A stretch of 44,450 bases of DNA from Succinivibrio dextrinosolvens (GCF_900116345.1 NZ_FPAH01000021.1:1-44450); one strand, 5' to 3'; numbered from the stretch's first letter, positions 9,030-18,722 are shown. The notes: generated by a model from the sequence alone, not told the origin. Translations and numbers: made by a program.

Positions 9030-12000
9030 ATGTCAGATTTTGATTTTAAGGATATTGGTCCTCTATTCAAGGAAGATGAGATTAACAATACCAATATTAC
9101 AGAAAATAACAAAGATTCTAATGTCAACACAAAAAACGATGATCAAAAGGCTTCTGATGTTTTATCAATATTAAGACAGAATGATAAAATCTATGAAGAA
9201 TTGAAAACTCAACCAGAAGAGAAACTATCTCCAGAAGAGTACAGCAAGAATTTAGATAAAATACGCAACGAAGATGTACTACAGAAAAATTTTATATCTC
9301 AGGAAGACTTAATTACACCATTAGATTCCCATAAAACTACCAATCAGAAATCAACTATCAAAAATATTGGAAATACCTTGCTAAACACTGGTTCTAAAGT
9401 TGTGAATAAAGGTATCTACGCAATTAATTTAATTAATCAACAAGTTGAAAAAGGATATGGTCGAAATGTAAACAGATTTTTCTCAAAAGTGTTTGAAATT
9501 GACTCAAAAAACAAATTTTCCCCTTTTCCGATTGCAGAAAAAGCACCTCATCTTCTGAGTCTTGAGAAAAAAGCAGTGAACGTTGATGCTACCTTTGTTA
9601 GAAAATGTCACGATAAGCCTATGCAAGGAGCAGGCAATTTCACATTTGCAGAACTTTACGCTGAAGCTCAATCACCTGAAGAGTTTGCCTTCCTAGATAT
9701 GTTCTTTGCAAAAACAATAGCAACAAATTTAGAAATCATTACTTCAAACAAAGAATTTGCAGGAGGTATGCATATAGCTATTGCAGAATTACTTGCAAGT
9801 GATGACAAGGAAAGTACAGAGAAAGCCTACAAAGAAATTGAACATTTGCTGACAGTATATACAAAGGATGAAAGCGATAAAAAGATTCTAGAAATTCTCA
9901 ACCAAATAAAAAGCGATATGAAAATGCTCGCTCAACAGAAAATAACTTATCAGCAAGAAATTGAGGATAATTTAAACTCAATAGAATTAGATGACAATGG
10001 AAATCCTAATCTAAAAAAATTTAATCCAGTCAATTACAAAGGGCCACATTTTTCAATAGACGACAATAAAAAAATGGGGACTGGAGTACATCCATACTCT
10101 GGCATCGGCTCAATGATGTACAAAAACGAGAACCTGGATAAACTTAAGAAAATAGATCAATTAAATGCAGGAAAATATGCACTACATGATTTGTACAATC
10201 AGATTCAGCTCTGCTTTAAAGGGAAAACACTTTCAAACACAAGTTTTGCATTTTTAGAGGAAAAGGTTAATAAATTTCCTTATCAGTGTGATTATTTGAA
10301 AAAAATGTTAAAGGAGCATTCTCATGAAATTAGAGATGAGCTTTTAAAGAAGATAAAGTATGACGTACACTCTCAAGTATCAGGTGCAGAGCTAGCTAAT
10401 ACCATTACAGAAATCAGTGACTCAATACTTCATGATCTGTCAGAAGAAGATCAGAACATAGTTAATCTAAAACTTTCTGAGGCAATTGCTGGACTAAAGG
10501 GCTCTGCTATACTCAAAGGAACAAACTTTGAGAATCTAAAGATGATAGGTTCTATCATAAGTGAAAACAATGAGTTGCTCCATACCTTGCCATTTATATT
10601 AAATGCATTAGAAAAGTCAGAATTTGACACAAGCTCACTAATGAACTTTGCAATTCAGAATGCAACAAATCCTAATAGTGAACCAAAAGTTATAATGCAG
10701 GAATTTCTAACCTCAATGGCAAGCGCATTGAACAATAAGGATGAATCCGTTGTCTTCATGAACAAACTTATAAGTTATAGTGAATCCATGCCTGATACAA
10801 TTGATTTGACCTTAAGTATTCTTGAGCAGTTCCATTATAAAGATCCAATTAATTGTGCTCATATACATGAAGCATTCTTTTCCAAGAGTCTTATTATGCA
10901 CTATCTCAAAGAGATTCCCGAACAGGATCGCATCGCTCTAACTTCAAGTAATGGAGAGCCTCTGGAAATCGAAAAATCTCTGAAGAATATTATTGAGAAG
11001 CCTTTCTCTGAGATCTCAGCTCAGGACTATAAAAATATTCTCATTGAGATGGACAAAGATCCTAAATTCAACATTATCAAGCCGATGTGGCAGATATTCT
11101 TAAACGCAGGTTGGCAGCATACTGTAATCGAATCTGAGGAAAATAAATCTCTAATGCCGGTTAATGCTTCAACAATTACAGAAAAAGAAGATGCTTTCGG
11201 TAACTATCTGTATGGAAATCCAGAGTTACGAGATGCTTATCTGAAAGAATTAATAGAAAAGAATCCTGAGACAGAAAACAGACTGAATAAAACACATAAG
11301 GGTCTGGCTCATAGTGAGCAAACAGGCGAGATAATTAAGGATTCAGACAAGAAACTAAAATCTAAATTTAGTGCAACAGCAGTCATAACTTCACTTATGA
11401 ATTCATCTGATACAGGTAAGTCTTTAATGGCATTAGATCAGATGAGAAACGAGGCATTGTTACTAACCGGAAAATTTTCAAAAAATGTTGACTATGGGGA
11501 TTTAAATGCTGAACAGCTTCTTTCTCTACCTAAGAGAACGGATGGAACTCTTGCGAATTTGGTTTATGTTTTTTCAGACAAGGCTGAATTATTAAAAGAG
11601 AAAACAGATAATTTAAGGAAAGAGATCCGAAATCCTCTTGTCAACAACGTAATCGAAGCCAATAGACAGGAATATATAAAAAATAACAAAGATGTACCAG
11701 ATACAAAGACAATTGTTAAAAACTGTGCAAAAATCGCAACACAGGTTAAGACTCTTGGCGAAAATCTTGTTGATGATTTGTACACCTACAACGATGTAAA
11801 TCTTGAAAAATTTGGTATAAAGGACCCTCAAAACCTTAGAATTTCCCAGGAAAATCTGGATAAAATGAAGCAGTATAATTTAATTTTACTGAACAAAAAT
11901 GCCGGACTTATAACTGATAAAGAATTTGAGGAGAGTGTTGCGCCATTAAGTCTAGAAGACCTAAACAAACAGTTTGACTCTGTACTAGAAACACTCAAAC

Positions 12001-14588
12001 AGAATATCAAAATATTTGCCAACAGTAATCCTTTGAGTAAACTAGGCGAGCTACTGATGAAAAAATACACCCAAATCTACTCAGTAAGATTTGGTGCAGA
12101 ACTGTCTATGCTTGAAGTTTCATCTCAGCAGACTCAAAAGCTCGTATCTGATGAACGTTATCTTGATGAAGAAGCTTACCTCAAGAATCCAGAGAAAGAT
12201 TTAAAAGGTAACGTTATGTCCTATGAAGAATTTGTAAGATTCAAGGAAAATCAGATTCAGGATGAAAGCAAGTCAATGTACCTTTCAGTATACGCTTCAA
12301 ATTCACCTCTGTTTGATGGACATTTTTCTATAAAACAGAACGGACCACTGCTCCTTGAGAATGCTGTAATTCATGAAATGATGCTTCAGTGTGATTTATC
12401 TGATGAAATGGAAGAAACCATAACCGAAGCATTATCAAAAGACAGCTTATCCGATGATGAAAAGAGATACCTGCTTTTAAAACTTAATGAAAAACGAGGC
12501 CACATAAATCTGGATAATCTCTCTTCTACGGACAAACCTGACCTCAACTTTGTAGATACACTTAACAATCTGATTAGAAGTAATCCAGGAGAAGAATTTA
12601 ATAGTAAACTCAATGCATTTATAAATGAGGAACTAACTGCGGATAGACAGCTCAACGCAAATGCAATATTACTATCACACAGCTATCAGATAAAAAACAT
12701 GTCTGAGGTTGATGAGATTATTTCCAAAGAAGCACTGGTGGGAAATAACAAATCAGAGGCTCTTGAGAATGTTTATAAACAGCAGAAAAATATTCTATTA
12801 TCTCAGATTGAAAAGAATGTCCAGACAAACAAAGAGATAAAAAAATTAACAAACTCATTAACTCCATACGTTAGGGAGATTTACCGTGCCCCAATGATTC
12901 ATAACTATCTGCGTTTTGCAGGATGCTATGCAGCAAGCGTAATGCATTATACAGGCAGTCAGGATCTCTTCGAGAAATACCATCAAATGAGCGATGCTGA
13001 TAAACGAAAAGCAGAAGATCTGATGGTTGAAGCCCTGGTAAAACAGAAGTTTGATCCTGCGATGGCAAAAATACTCGTACTACAGAGATTTAATGATCCT
13101 CTAAACACATGGCTTCACAATACAATAATTCGCGGTCTAAGAAATTTAGCTTTCTCAATAAGAAGCGTTGGAGTTAGTGTTAATAAGAAAGCAAAACAAA
13201 TACAACTGCGCAATACAATGCTACTTGTTAAAGAGTTTATAGGAAGTATTGCTAAAAATAAAATTCTTTCAGTTCAAAGAGATTGGAACTTAAGTTTTGA
13301 TCCGCTGAATTTGTTGCAAAAAGCAGGAGTTATTTCTTCTTCTCCAAATTCAGCAAAGTTTAGTGCTGCACTACAATTATTGGGATCTTCAGGCTTCACC
13401 TTAAATCGAGATAGTAGTGGACGTATACATTTTTTTGCTGATCTGTCAAAAATTGTTGGTGTTGGACTGAAAGCCGGAGCATCAATGAGTAATTATGGCA
13501 TACAGGGGAATGTAAGTTTAAATGGTAGCATTGAAAAATTAAACGTTACAGATTTTGCTTTTGAAGATGATGAGGCTGCAATTGTATTTATAAGTAAACT
13601 TCTCTGTAAAGAACTTACAGAAGAAGATATAAATACAGCCAAAAATGTCGCAGCAGGCTCAAAACTGAAGTATGGCGGAGGCATTTCTGTTGCCTTGGGA
13701 TATGCCCCATTCCAGGGATTACTTTCCTATAGTGATCCTAATCATCTGGCATCTAATGCTGTCCAAAAAATTATGGACGTTGCAGGTGACGTCGGGGTAG
13801 GATTTATCGACGGAATTAATATCGGAAGAGTTGGATTAAGTATAAATGTTCAGAATTCTACCTCCACAGTAGAAGATATTAATGGAACAACAGAAACCTC
13901 TACGACACAATTTTTCTTTACAGCTGAAGCAAATCTAGTTCATGGAGGTAATTTTGATGGAGCAGTGCATTCTGCAGGTAATCTAATAGCACAGACAGCC
14001 ATAAAGTATGGAAACCTGGTAGCAGGAGGAAATGAAGAATCAAGCGAGAAATATCTTAACAAATTAGATAATGTAACTAATAAGACAGGAAGTGCATTAA
14101 ACAAAAAATTTGTTAAAGATTTTATTAACAAAAAGACGGTAGTCCATTATCCGCTGTCTGCTGTTTCACCAAGAATTCCTGATGCTGCGACTCTAACCAT
14201 AGAATCATCTAAGCTCACACAGGAGCACATAGATAGGATGAAGGAAAATGGACTAGTTGGAAAAGATACAATTAACTTTTTGCAAACTCTGCTTAATTCA
14301 GGTAGAGAAGACCAAATTAGTCATGTTAATACCGTTTTTAAATTAAAGCAAAGCGCTATTGATGAAATGAAAGCGCATCCAGAAAAAATAAAGTCTATTC
14401 TGAAAAGTAAAGATAATTATGAATTCGACAGTATTGATCTGGAATTTCCAAAACAGAGTAATACTACACAAACAGGTGCATCTTTATTTGTAGGAGGAGT
14501 TGGTTCTATAATCGGATTAGGATTTACTGACAAGGCAACGACAAAGGGAACAGAAATAATAAGTTATAAAGTCAAAGTGTTGCAGTAG
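9030..14588 (+). CDS. Giant 1852-residue protein of unknown fold, candidate type III effector
   Basis: I recognise no family. The N-terminus (residues 1-105) is polar, rich in Asp, Asn, Lys and Glu, with no signal peptide or lipobox, as expected for a type III substrate. A helical segment with the motif VNRFFSKVF (147-155) follows. Residues of about 160-1430 look mainly alpha-helical. Residues of about 1440-1645 change to Gly/Ser/Val-rich alternating beta-like sequence (VGVGLKAGAS, YGGGISVALGYAP, FFFTAEANLVHGG), and a second Gly-rich hydrophobic patch, LFVGGVGSIIGLGF, lies near residue 1815. There are very few Cys residues. A small CesT-like gene follows 81 bases downstream, the usual effector-chaperone arrangement. 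Base composition is visibly more AT-rich than in the housekeeping neighbours. Alternatives are a cytoplasmic giant protein or a toxin exported by another route. Confidence 0.6.
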   Translation: MSDFDFKDIGPLFKEDEINNTNITENNKDSNVNTKNDDQKASDVLSILRQNDKIYEELKTQPEEKLSPEEYSKNLDKIRNEDVLQKNFISQEDLITPLDSHKTTNQKSTIKNIGNTLLNTGSKVVNKGIYAINLINQQVEKGYGRNVNRFFSKVFEIDSKNKFSPFPIAEKAPHLLSLEKKAVNVDATFVRKCHDKPMQGAGNFTFAELYAEAQSPEEFAFLDMFFAKTIATNLEIITSNKEFAGGMHIAIAELLASDDKESTEKAYKEIEHLLTVYTKDESDKKILEILNQIKSDMKMLAQQKITYQQEIEDNLNSIELDDNGNPNLKKFNPVNYKGPHFSIDDNKKMGTGVHPYSGIGSMMYKNENLDKLKKIDQLNAGKYALHDLYNQIQLCFKGKTLSNTSFAFLEEKVNKFPYQCDYLKKMLKEHSHEIRDELLKKIKYDVHSQVSGAELANTITEISDSILHDLSEEDQNIVNLKLSEAIAGLKGSAILKGTNFENLKMIGSIISENNELLHTLPFILNALEKSEFDTSSLMNFAIQNATNPNSEPKVIMQEFLTSMASALNNKDESVVFMNKLISYSESMPDTIDLTLSILEQFHYKDPINCAHIHEAFFSKSLIMHYLKEIPEQDRIALTSSNGEPLEIEKSLKNIIEKPFSEISAQDYKNILIEMDKDPKFNIIKPMWQIFLNAGWQHTVIESEENKSLMPVNASTITEKEDAFGNYLYGNPELRDAYLKELIEKNPETENRLNKTHKGLAHSEQTGEIIKDSDKKLKSKFSATAVITSLMNSSDTGKSLMALDQMRNEALLLTGKFSKNVDYGDLNAEQLLSLPKRTDGTLANLVYVFSDKAELLKEKTDNLRKEIRNPLVNNVIEANRQEYIKNNKDVPDTKTIVKNCAKIATQVKTLGENLVDDLYTYNDVNLEKFGIKDPQNLRISQENLDKMKQYNLILLNKNAGLITDKEFEESVAPLSLEDLNKQFDSVLETLKQNIKIFANSNPLSKLGELLMKKYTQIYSVRFGAELSMLEVSSQQTQKLVSDERYLDEEAYLKNPEKDLKGNVMSYEEFVRFKENQIQDESKSMYLSVYASNSPLFDGHFSIKQNGPLLLENAVIHEMMLQCDLSDEMEETITEALSKDSLSDDEKRYLLLKLNEKRGHINLDNLSSTDKPDLNFVDTLNNLIRSNPGEEFNSKLNAFINEELTADRQLNANAILLSHSYQIKNMSEVDEIISKEALVGNNKSEALENVYKQQKNILLSQIEKNVQTNKEIKKLTNSLTPYVREIYRAPMIHNYLRFAGCYAASVMHYTGSQDLFEKYHQMSDADKRKAEDLMVEALVKQKFDPAMAKILVLQRFNDPLNTWLHNTIIRGLRNLAFSIRSVGVSVNKKAKQIQLRNTMLLVKEFIGSIAKNKILSVQRDWNLSFDPLNLLQKAGVISSSPNSAKFSAALQLLGSSGFTLNRDSSGRIHFFADLSKIVGVGLKAGASMSNYGIQGNVSLNGSIEKLNVTDFAFEDDEAAIVFISKLLCKELTEEDINTAKNVAAGSKLKYGGGISVALGYAPFQGLLSYSDPNHLASNAVQKIMDVAGDVGVGFIDGINIGRVGLSINVQNSTSTVEDINGTTETSTTQFFFTAEANLVHGGNFDGAVHSAGNLIAQTAIKYGNLVAGGNEESSEKYLNKLDNVTNKTGSALNKKFVKDFINKKTVVHYPLSAVSPRIPDAATLTIESSKLTQEHIDRMKENGLVGKDTINFLQTLLNSGREDQISHVNTVFKLKQSAIDEMKAHPEKIKSILKSKDNYEFDSIDLEFPKQSNTTQTGASLFVGGVGSIIGLGFTDKATTKGTEIISYKVKVLQ

Positions 14589-14669
14589 CTCAAACATTTG
14601 TGTAATTTCCGTAGAACCTATAAAAAAATGATATATAAATAAGCATCAGACAAATTATTGGTAGGCAAT

Positions 14670-15140
14670 ATGATAAAAAGATTAAACGAAATTATTAAGA
14701 ATGGAAACTTAGAGTTTGGTCTATTTGATGAGAAAACCAAAATCTCTACAACTAACCTCGATAATCAGATTATATATATGCATCCAACTGATACAAGTCT
14801 GGTGTTCTATAGTGAAATTATACATATAGATTATGTATTTGAATCAACTCATCCATATCTGTTCAGAGATATTTTAGCAGTTCAGTCTATATCTCACAGA
14901 TATGGAAATCTGTGTATCAGTCTTGATACTTCTTCTAGAATATTGTGGTTTAATTATTCTATCAGTCTTGAAGGAATAGATACCGAAACTCTAAAAGCTT
15001 CAGTATACAGTTTTGCAGGAAATGTCAGTGAGTATTCTAACTATGTTAGAAACACTATTTTTACCAGCGAAGAAGATATTGAGAGCCAAAAAGAAAATAC
15101 ACCTCTGAATGATATAAATGATCTTACACATCTTGTTTAA
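14670..15140 (+). CDS. Small acidic CesT-like protein, putative chaperone of the giant protein
   Basis: The 156-residue acidic product has the layout of class I type III secretion chaperones: an N-terminal helix (MIKRLNEIIKNG), beta strands (QIIYMHPTDTSLVFYSEI), a helix (HPYLFRDILAVQSISHRYG), then the paired strand segment NLCISLDTSSRILWFNYSIS, the turn LEGID, and a long C-terminal helix. This is a pattern-based fold call with little sequence identity. The ATG at 14670 is preceded by GGTAGG; a TTG twelve bases earlier has no ribosome site. It follows the 1852-residue gene by 81 bases with no terminator between them, so co-transcription is likely. Confidence 0.55.
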   Translation: MIKRLNEIIKNGNLEFGLFDEKTKISTTNLDNQIIYMHPTDTSLVFYSEIIHIDYVFESTHPYLFRDILAVQSISHRYGNLCISLDTSSRILWFNYSISLEGIDTETLKASVYSFAGNVSEYSNYVRNTIFTSEEDIESQKENTPLNDINDLTHLV

Positions 15141-15294
15141 TAAAAAAAACTATCGATGGTCTCATAAATCAGAGTAAATCTGTTGAAATATTCATTTCCA
15201 AGTTTTTTTTTCATTTTAATGAATGAAAACTTTTTGTTATATACAATCAAAAAAATTGTGCTCTAAAATAAAAATTTTTTCACACCAATAACAT

Positions 15295-15405
15295 AAAAAA
15301 ATTACTGTTACATTCCTATATTCATTTTTTTAACAAAAAAATAAACCGCTTATATATGCCATTATTCACTAATAATTATTTCACAAAAATAACAGTAATT
15401 TTTTT
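15295..15405. repeat. 111-bp segment bounded by a 16-bp perfect inverted repeat
   Basis: A7-TTACTGTTA at 15295-15310 is the exact reverse complement of TAACAGTAA-T7 at 15390-15405. The right arm ends in seven Ts, so the transcript could end here for the upstream operon despite the 79-base loop. The arrangement also resembles a miniature inverted-repeat element, but I see no target duplication. Confidence 0.5.
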
Positions 15406-15516
15406 AGAAAAAAGATAAATAATTAGATAAAAGTTTGCGCTATATCATATTTTAGGGTATAAACAATCAAAAGTATTTGTAAAATATGGCATTACGCCCC
15501 TTATACTGTAGATGTA

Positions 15517-15525
15517 TGATATAAT
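15517..15525 (+). promoter_or_regulatory. Extended -10 promoter for the MepM-like gene
   Basis: TG-A-TATAAT (TATAAT at 15520-15525) is a full extended -10 element, and no -35 is evident. It implies a leader of about 100 bases before the GTG at 15634. Confidence 0.5.
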
Positions 15526-15633
15526 AATAATCAAATACAATAATTTAGCAAAATACAACTAAAGAAGTCTTAACTACCGCAAAAATTACCAGCAGGCATC
15601 TTTGTGCATGTAGGTTGATGAGGGTATTGTGTT

Positions 15634-17316
15634 GTGGGTAGTAGAATTATAAATAATAAAGACTTCTGGCAAGATACAAGAATGATTTCAGAAGACTACG
15701 TTTCAAAAGAAGCGATTACAAATTCCTCATGGAAGGGACCTCTATCAAAAGGTCACTATAAGGCAATTTTCTCTACTATTGCCCTAGCCCTATCCCTTGC
15801 AATCGCAACCAATCAGAACTTATACAAGTTTTCAGGCTTCTCCACAGAGGAGGCGGCTCCTGAGAATGAAGTTATTGCAAGCAATGTTACCGCACCTGAC
15901 GAGGAAATTCCTCTGGCACAGGCTTTCGGTATTGCTTCAAACAAATCTAAAGAGCAGTTTGAGAACTATGATGACACCCTAAATGAGGCTGAACTTGCTG
16001 ACTCTGATGATCAGCTTGATCAGGAAATCTCAGCTCTAGCATCTAAAACAGAAAAAGTCGAAGCAGGCTCAGTTGGTGCCAAGTGGGTTACTGAAAATGT
16101 TCAGAAGGGCGACAGCATTTCCTCTCTGTTTGAGGATCTGAATATTCCAGCAGCAACCCTAGCCACAATCATAGATAACAATAAGCCTGTAGCAAAGAGC
16201 ATCAACTCACTTAAGATTGGCGAAAAACTATCCTTCCTCGTTGACAGCAAAGGTGAACTGATTGTTTTCATCAAGCCAATTTCTGACAAGGAGCAGCTGC
16301 GCTTCTACAAAGTTGATAACACCGGTAAGTTTGCCTATACCAAAGAAGCTCTGAACTCCTATGTAATGGATGACGATGCTGTAAGTGCAGCCAAGGCTCT
16401 GGCAGAAGCTCCTTCAGCCAAGACCGAGACCAAGGTTGTAGCCTCAGCTGATAAGAAGACAGTTCCTGCAGTTGCTGCTGAACAGAAAGACAAGAAAGAA
16501 GTTCCAGCAGGCAACAAGAGAGGACGTCTGGTGGTTGTTACCATCAACAAGGGCGAGACCTTCTCAAAGGCTGCTAATAATGCTGGTATAACCTATACCG
16601 AAATCAACAGAATTCTTCAGATGTTCAAGGGTAAGATCCAGTTCTCAAGAAACATTCAGGCTGGTGATACCATGAGAGTTCTGTTCACAGATTCAAACGG
16701 CAAAGGAAAAATCTGTGCAGTTGAATTCCAGATGGCTAAAGGCGGAAAGATTGCCAGCTACCTGAATACAGCTGACGGTAAGTATTACGATGAGAAAGGT
16801 CTGAATGCTACTCATTCCTCTTTCTCAAGATTCCCATTCAGATCACGTGTGAGGGTAACTTCTCCATTCAATCCATCCAGAAGACACCCTGTAACCGGCA
16901 TTACCCGTCCTCATAACGGTGTTGATTTCGGCTTACCTGTTGGTACCATGATTACAGCTCCTGCAGATGGTATTGTTGATAAGGCAACCTTCTCAAGATC
17001 AGCAGGTTACTGGTTGACAATTCGTCACAGCGGCGGTTTATCAACAGTTTACATGCATCTGTCAAAGATTAGCGTAAAGCCAGGCCAGCGCATTAAACAG
17101 GGAACTGTAATTGCACGTTCTGGTAATACAGGTTTATCAACCGGCCCTCATCTGCACTATGAGATTCGTGTTAACGGCCGTGCAGTAAACCCACTTCGTA
17201 TTAATCTTGATAACAGAAACTACAACATCAATAGCAAAGCACGTAAAGCCTTTGCCGCCTCTGTTCAGAGATACAAGAAAGAATTACATCAGAGTAATCT
17301 GATCGCAAAACGCTAA
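15634..17316 (+). CDS. mepM: M23-family murein endopeptidase (MepM/YebA-like)
   Basis: Zinc endopeptidase predicted to cut peptidoglycan cross-links in the periplasm, allowing wall growth. Of 560 residues, the N-terminal cytoplasmic part is followed by one signal-anchor helix (AIFSTIALALSLAIAT, about residues 49-64). A LysM/OapA-like region near 150-215 contains VQKGDSISSLFEDLNIP; a Lys/Ala/Glu-rich linker covers 245-290; a second similar module near 300 contains INKGETFSKAANNAG. The C-terminal M23 domain has the zinc ligands in RPHNGVDFG and PHLHYEI. It is longer than E. coli MepM (440). The GTG start is chosen because AGGG lies 9 bases upstream and in-frame stops block anything longer. It sits between the two candidate effector pairs, and its base composition is more like the core genes. 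Confidence 0.9.
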   Translation: MGSRIINNKDFWQDTRMISEDYVSKEAITNSSWKGPLSKGHYKAIFSTIALALSLAIATNQNLYKFSGFSTEEAAPENEVIASNVTAPDEEIPLAQAFGIASNKSKEQFENYDDTLNEAELADSDDQLDQEISALASKTEKVEAGSVGAKWVTENVQKGDSISSLFEDLNIPAATLATIIDNNKPVAKSINSLKIGEKLSFLVDSKGELIVFIKPISDKEQLRFYKVDNTGKFAYTKEALNSYVMDDDAVSAAKALAEAPSAKTETKVVASADKKTVPAVAAEQKDKKEVPAGNKRGRLVVVTINKGETFSKAANNAGITYTEINRILQMFKGKIQFSRNIQAGDTMRVLFTDSNGKGKICAVEFQMAKGGKIASYLNTADGKYYDEKGLNATHSSFSRFPFRSRVRVTSPFNPSRRHPVTGITRPHNGVDFGLPVGTMITAPADGIVDKATFSRSAGYWLTIRHSGGLSTVYMHLSKISVKPGQRIKQGTVIARSGNTGLSTGPHLHYEIRVNGRAVNPLRINLDNRNYNINSKARKAFAASVQRYKKELHQSNLIAKR

Positions 17317-17330
17317 AAATTCCTTCTAAA

Positions 17331-17362
17331 TTGTGCACTTAGGATTTTCACCTGGTGCACAA
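17331..17362 (+). terminator. Hairpin downstream of the MepM-like gene
   Basis: TTGTGCAC (17331-17338) pairs with GTGCACAA (17355-17362), and an AGG/CCT pairing inside the loop extends it. No T-run follows, so it may be a terminator, an mRNA-stabilising hairpin or a protein site. Confidence 0.4.
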
Positions 17363-17553
17363 ATATTACCCCCTTCAACTTTTATCTCAAAAATGCTTTT
17401 TCTAATTATTTGAATTTAATAATTTATTTTTTTTCAAAAATTACATAAATCAGAGTTCTAGAAAAACTTTAAGGGAAATTTCGGAATTTTTGATCTTATC
17501 TCCAATCACAATTAATACCTAAGTTTCAGCTAATTTTTCTAAAAAACCTTATC

Positions 17554-17559
17554 TATAAT
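17554..17559 (+). promoter_or_regulatory. Candidate -10 element for the 91-residue gene
   Basis: TATAAT lies 54 bases before the chosen ATG at 17613. No good -35 is visible. Confidence 0.35.
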
Positions 17560-17612
17560 GATTAATGAGAATTAATATTATTTATTACAAACTAGACGAT
17601 GAGGTATGTGAT

Positions 17613-17888
17613 ATGTTAACCGCAGAAGATATGCTGCGCATTGGAGAAGGTGTCGCAGATTTAGACGTCGCTACAGCAAAAGAAGTTCATGTAGATCATA
17701 AGGTTGTACCAAGACAGGTATTTGACGAAGATGAAAGCTTTGATGTACCTGAGGCTTATATATCTCCAGACTTAAAGTCTATGATTGATGTAGCCCAGAC
17801 CGAGATTAACAAGATCAAGGCAATTGGTATGACTCAGTATCTGAAGACCAAATCAGATGCAAAGACAAAGTCGGTTATCAAGATTTAG
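17613..17888 (+). CDS. Small acidic protein of unknown function
   Basis: The 91-residue product begins MLTAEDMLRIGEGVADL, with GAGG 8 bases before the ATG. A longer frame starting at 17565 is possible but overlaps the promoter region and lacks a ribosome site. The sequence has an acidic N-terminal two-thirds (DEDESFDVPEAY) and a Lys-rich tail (KTKSDAKTKSVIK). There is no signal peptide, membrane segment or recognised family. A dedicated terminator follows directly, so it is a single-gene unit lying between the MepM-like gene and the CesT-like chaperone gene. A role in the neighbouring secretion cargo is conceivable but unsupported. Confidence 0.65.
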   Translation: MLTAEDMLRIGEGVADLDVATAKEVHVDHKVVPRQVFDEDESFDVPEAYISPDLKSMIDVAQTEINKIKAIGMTQYLKTKSDAKTKSVIKI

Positions 17889-17906
17889 CATGTGTATGTG
17901 ATAGAG

Positions 17907-17937
17907 AAAAACTAGGAGCAATCCTAGTTTTTTTTTT
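17907..17937 (+). terminator. Intrinsic terminator of the 91-residue gene
   Basis: AAACTAGGA and TCCTAGTTT pair around GCAA, a GNRA tetraloop, followed by ten Ts in all. It is a strong classical terminator. Confidence 0.9.
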
Positions 17938-18116
17938 CAAAAATACTCCAATTTCTCAACAAAAGACAGAATCACAATAATAATTATTTGTCGGACACTA
18001 TATATTTTTTTCTCGTTAACTTTCTTAGATAAGTTTAAATAACAGTCTTATTGTAAAAGAAAAAATATTTTAATTTTTTAGATTTCGAGCATATTCACAG
18101 TTTTTTAAAAATAATT

Positions 18117-18144
18117 TTGTAGTGCAAATTATATACACTATAAT
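18117..18144 (+). promoter_or_regulatory. Candidate promoter of the chaperone-effector pair
   Basis: TTGTAG (18117-18122) and TATAAT (18139-18144) are separated by 16 bases, giving a leader of about 26 bases before the chaperone ATG. The surrounding block resembles the region upstream of the 1852-residue gene. Confidence 0.45.
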
Positions 18145-18176
18145 TCAATTGTACAAAAACATAATGGAGTAAAAGA

Positions 18177-18662
18177 ATGTCTGAGTTAAATGAATTAGTC
18201 ACAAATTTCAAAAAAGAACATGACGAGTGTGAAATCAATCTGCAGGATAACGGCTACAGTGCAACCATCAGTTTGGGACCAATGGAAATGAAACTACTGA
18301 TCCAACCTGGTAGTCAAATGTTAGTTATTCAGGTTCCTGTAGGAATTCTTCCGAAAACAGATAGAGAAGAATTTATGATGAGCCTTCTAGATGCCAACGA
18401 TTTTTTCGCAGGAACCAATGGTTTTACTCTTGGAATTAACAAAGAGGCTGAAATAGTAACACTACAAACAGTTTGGAATATTTCTTACCTATCGCAGGAG
18501 TATTTCTCAAATCTTGTTGAAAATACCTTTATTGAAGGAACATCCTGGCTAGAAAAATTTAGTCTTGAAAAAACAGATAACGAGACCTCTGATAAAACAA
18601 CATCAGAAACACCTGCTTCTACAGGTCTGCCAAATGGACCTGAACAATGGTTAAAGATTTAG
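18177..18662 (+). CDS. CesT/Tir-family type III secretion chaperone
   Basis: Acidic 161-residue protein with the class I chaperone pattern: N-terminal helix (ELNELVTNFKKEH), strands ATISLGPMEMKLLIQ and MLVIQVPVGILP, helix REEFMMSLLDANDFFAG, strands GFTLGINKE and IVTLQTVWNISYL, then a C-terminal helix. LLDAN.FF followed by a Gly-rich strand pair corresponds to ILNANLWFAE in CesT. Members dimerise and bind the N-terminal part of an effector in the cytoplasm to keep it secretion-ready. A Ser/Thr-rich tail (residues 130-161) is extra. GGAG lies 7 bases before the ATG. The 433-residue gene starts 60 bases downstream, presumably encoding the client. A YbjN-like protein is the main alternative. Confidence 0.72.
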   Translation: MSELNELVTNFKKEHDECEINLQDNGYSATISLGPMEMKLLIQPGSQMLVIQVPVGILPKTDREEFMMSLLDANDFFAGTNGFTLGINKEAEIVTLQTVWNISYLSQEYFSNLVENTFIEGTSWLEKFSLEKTDNETSDKTTSETPASTGLPNGPEQWLKI

Positions 18663-18722
18663 AATCGAAACAGTTTTATAAAAGGGAAACAAAGCAGAAT
18701 TTACACTGCAAGGAGTCAAGCT

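Larger units (their letters stand above)
15141..15633. other. AT-rich intergenic region before the murein endopeptidase gene
   Basis: No gene is seen. It contains a 16-bp perfect inverted repeat (15295-15310 and 15390-15405) 79 bases apart, and an extended -10 promoter at 15517-15525. The rest is low-complexity A and T. Confidence 0.5.

Noticed and set aside
12386-12655. Several Ser/Leu-rich minus-strand frames inside the 1852-residue gene
   Set aside because: They are shadows of a long continuous plus-strand frame and have no ribosome sites or recognisable features.
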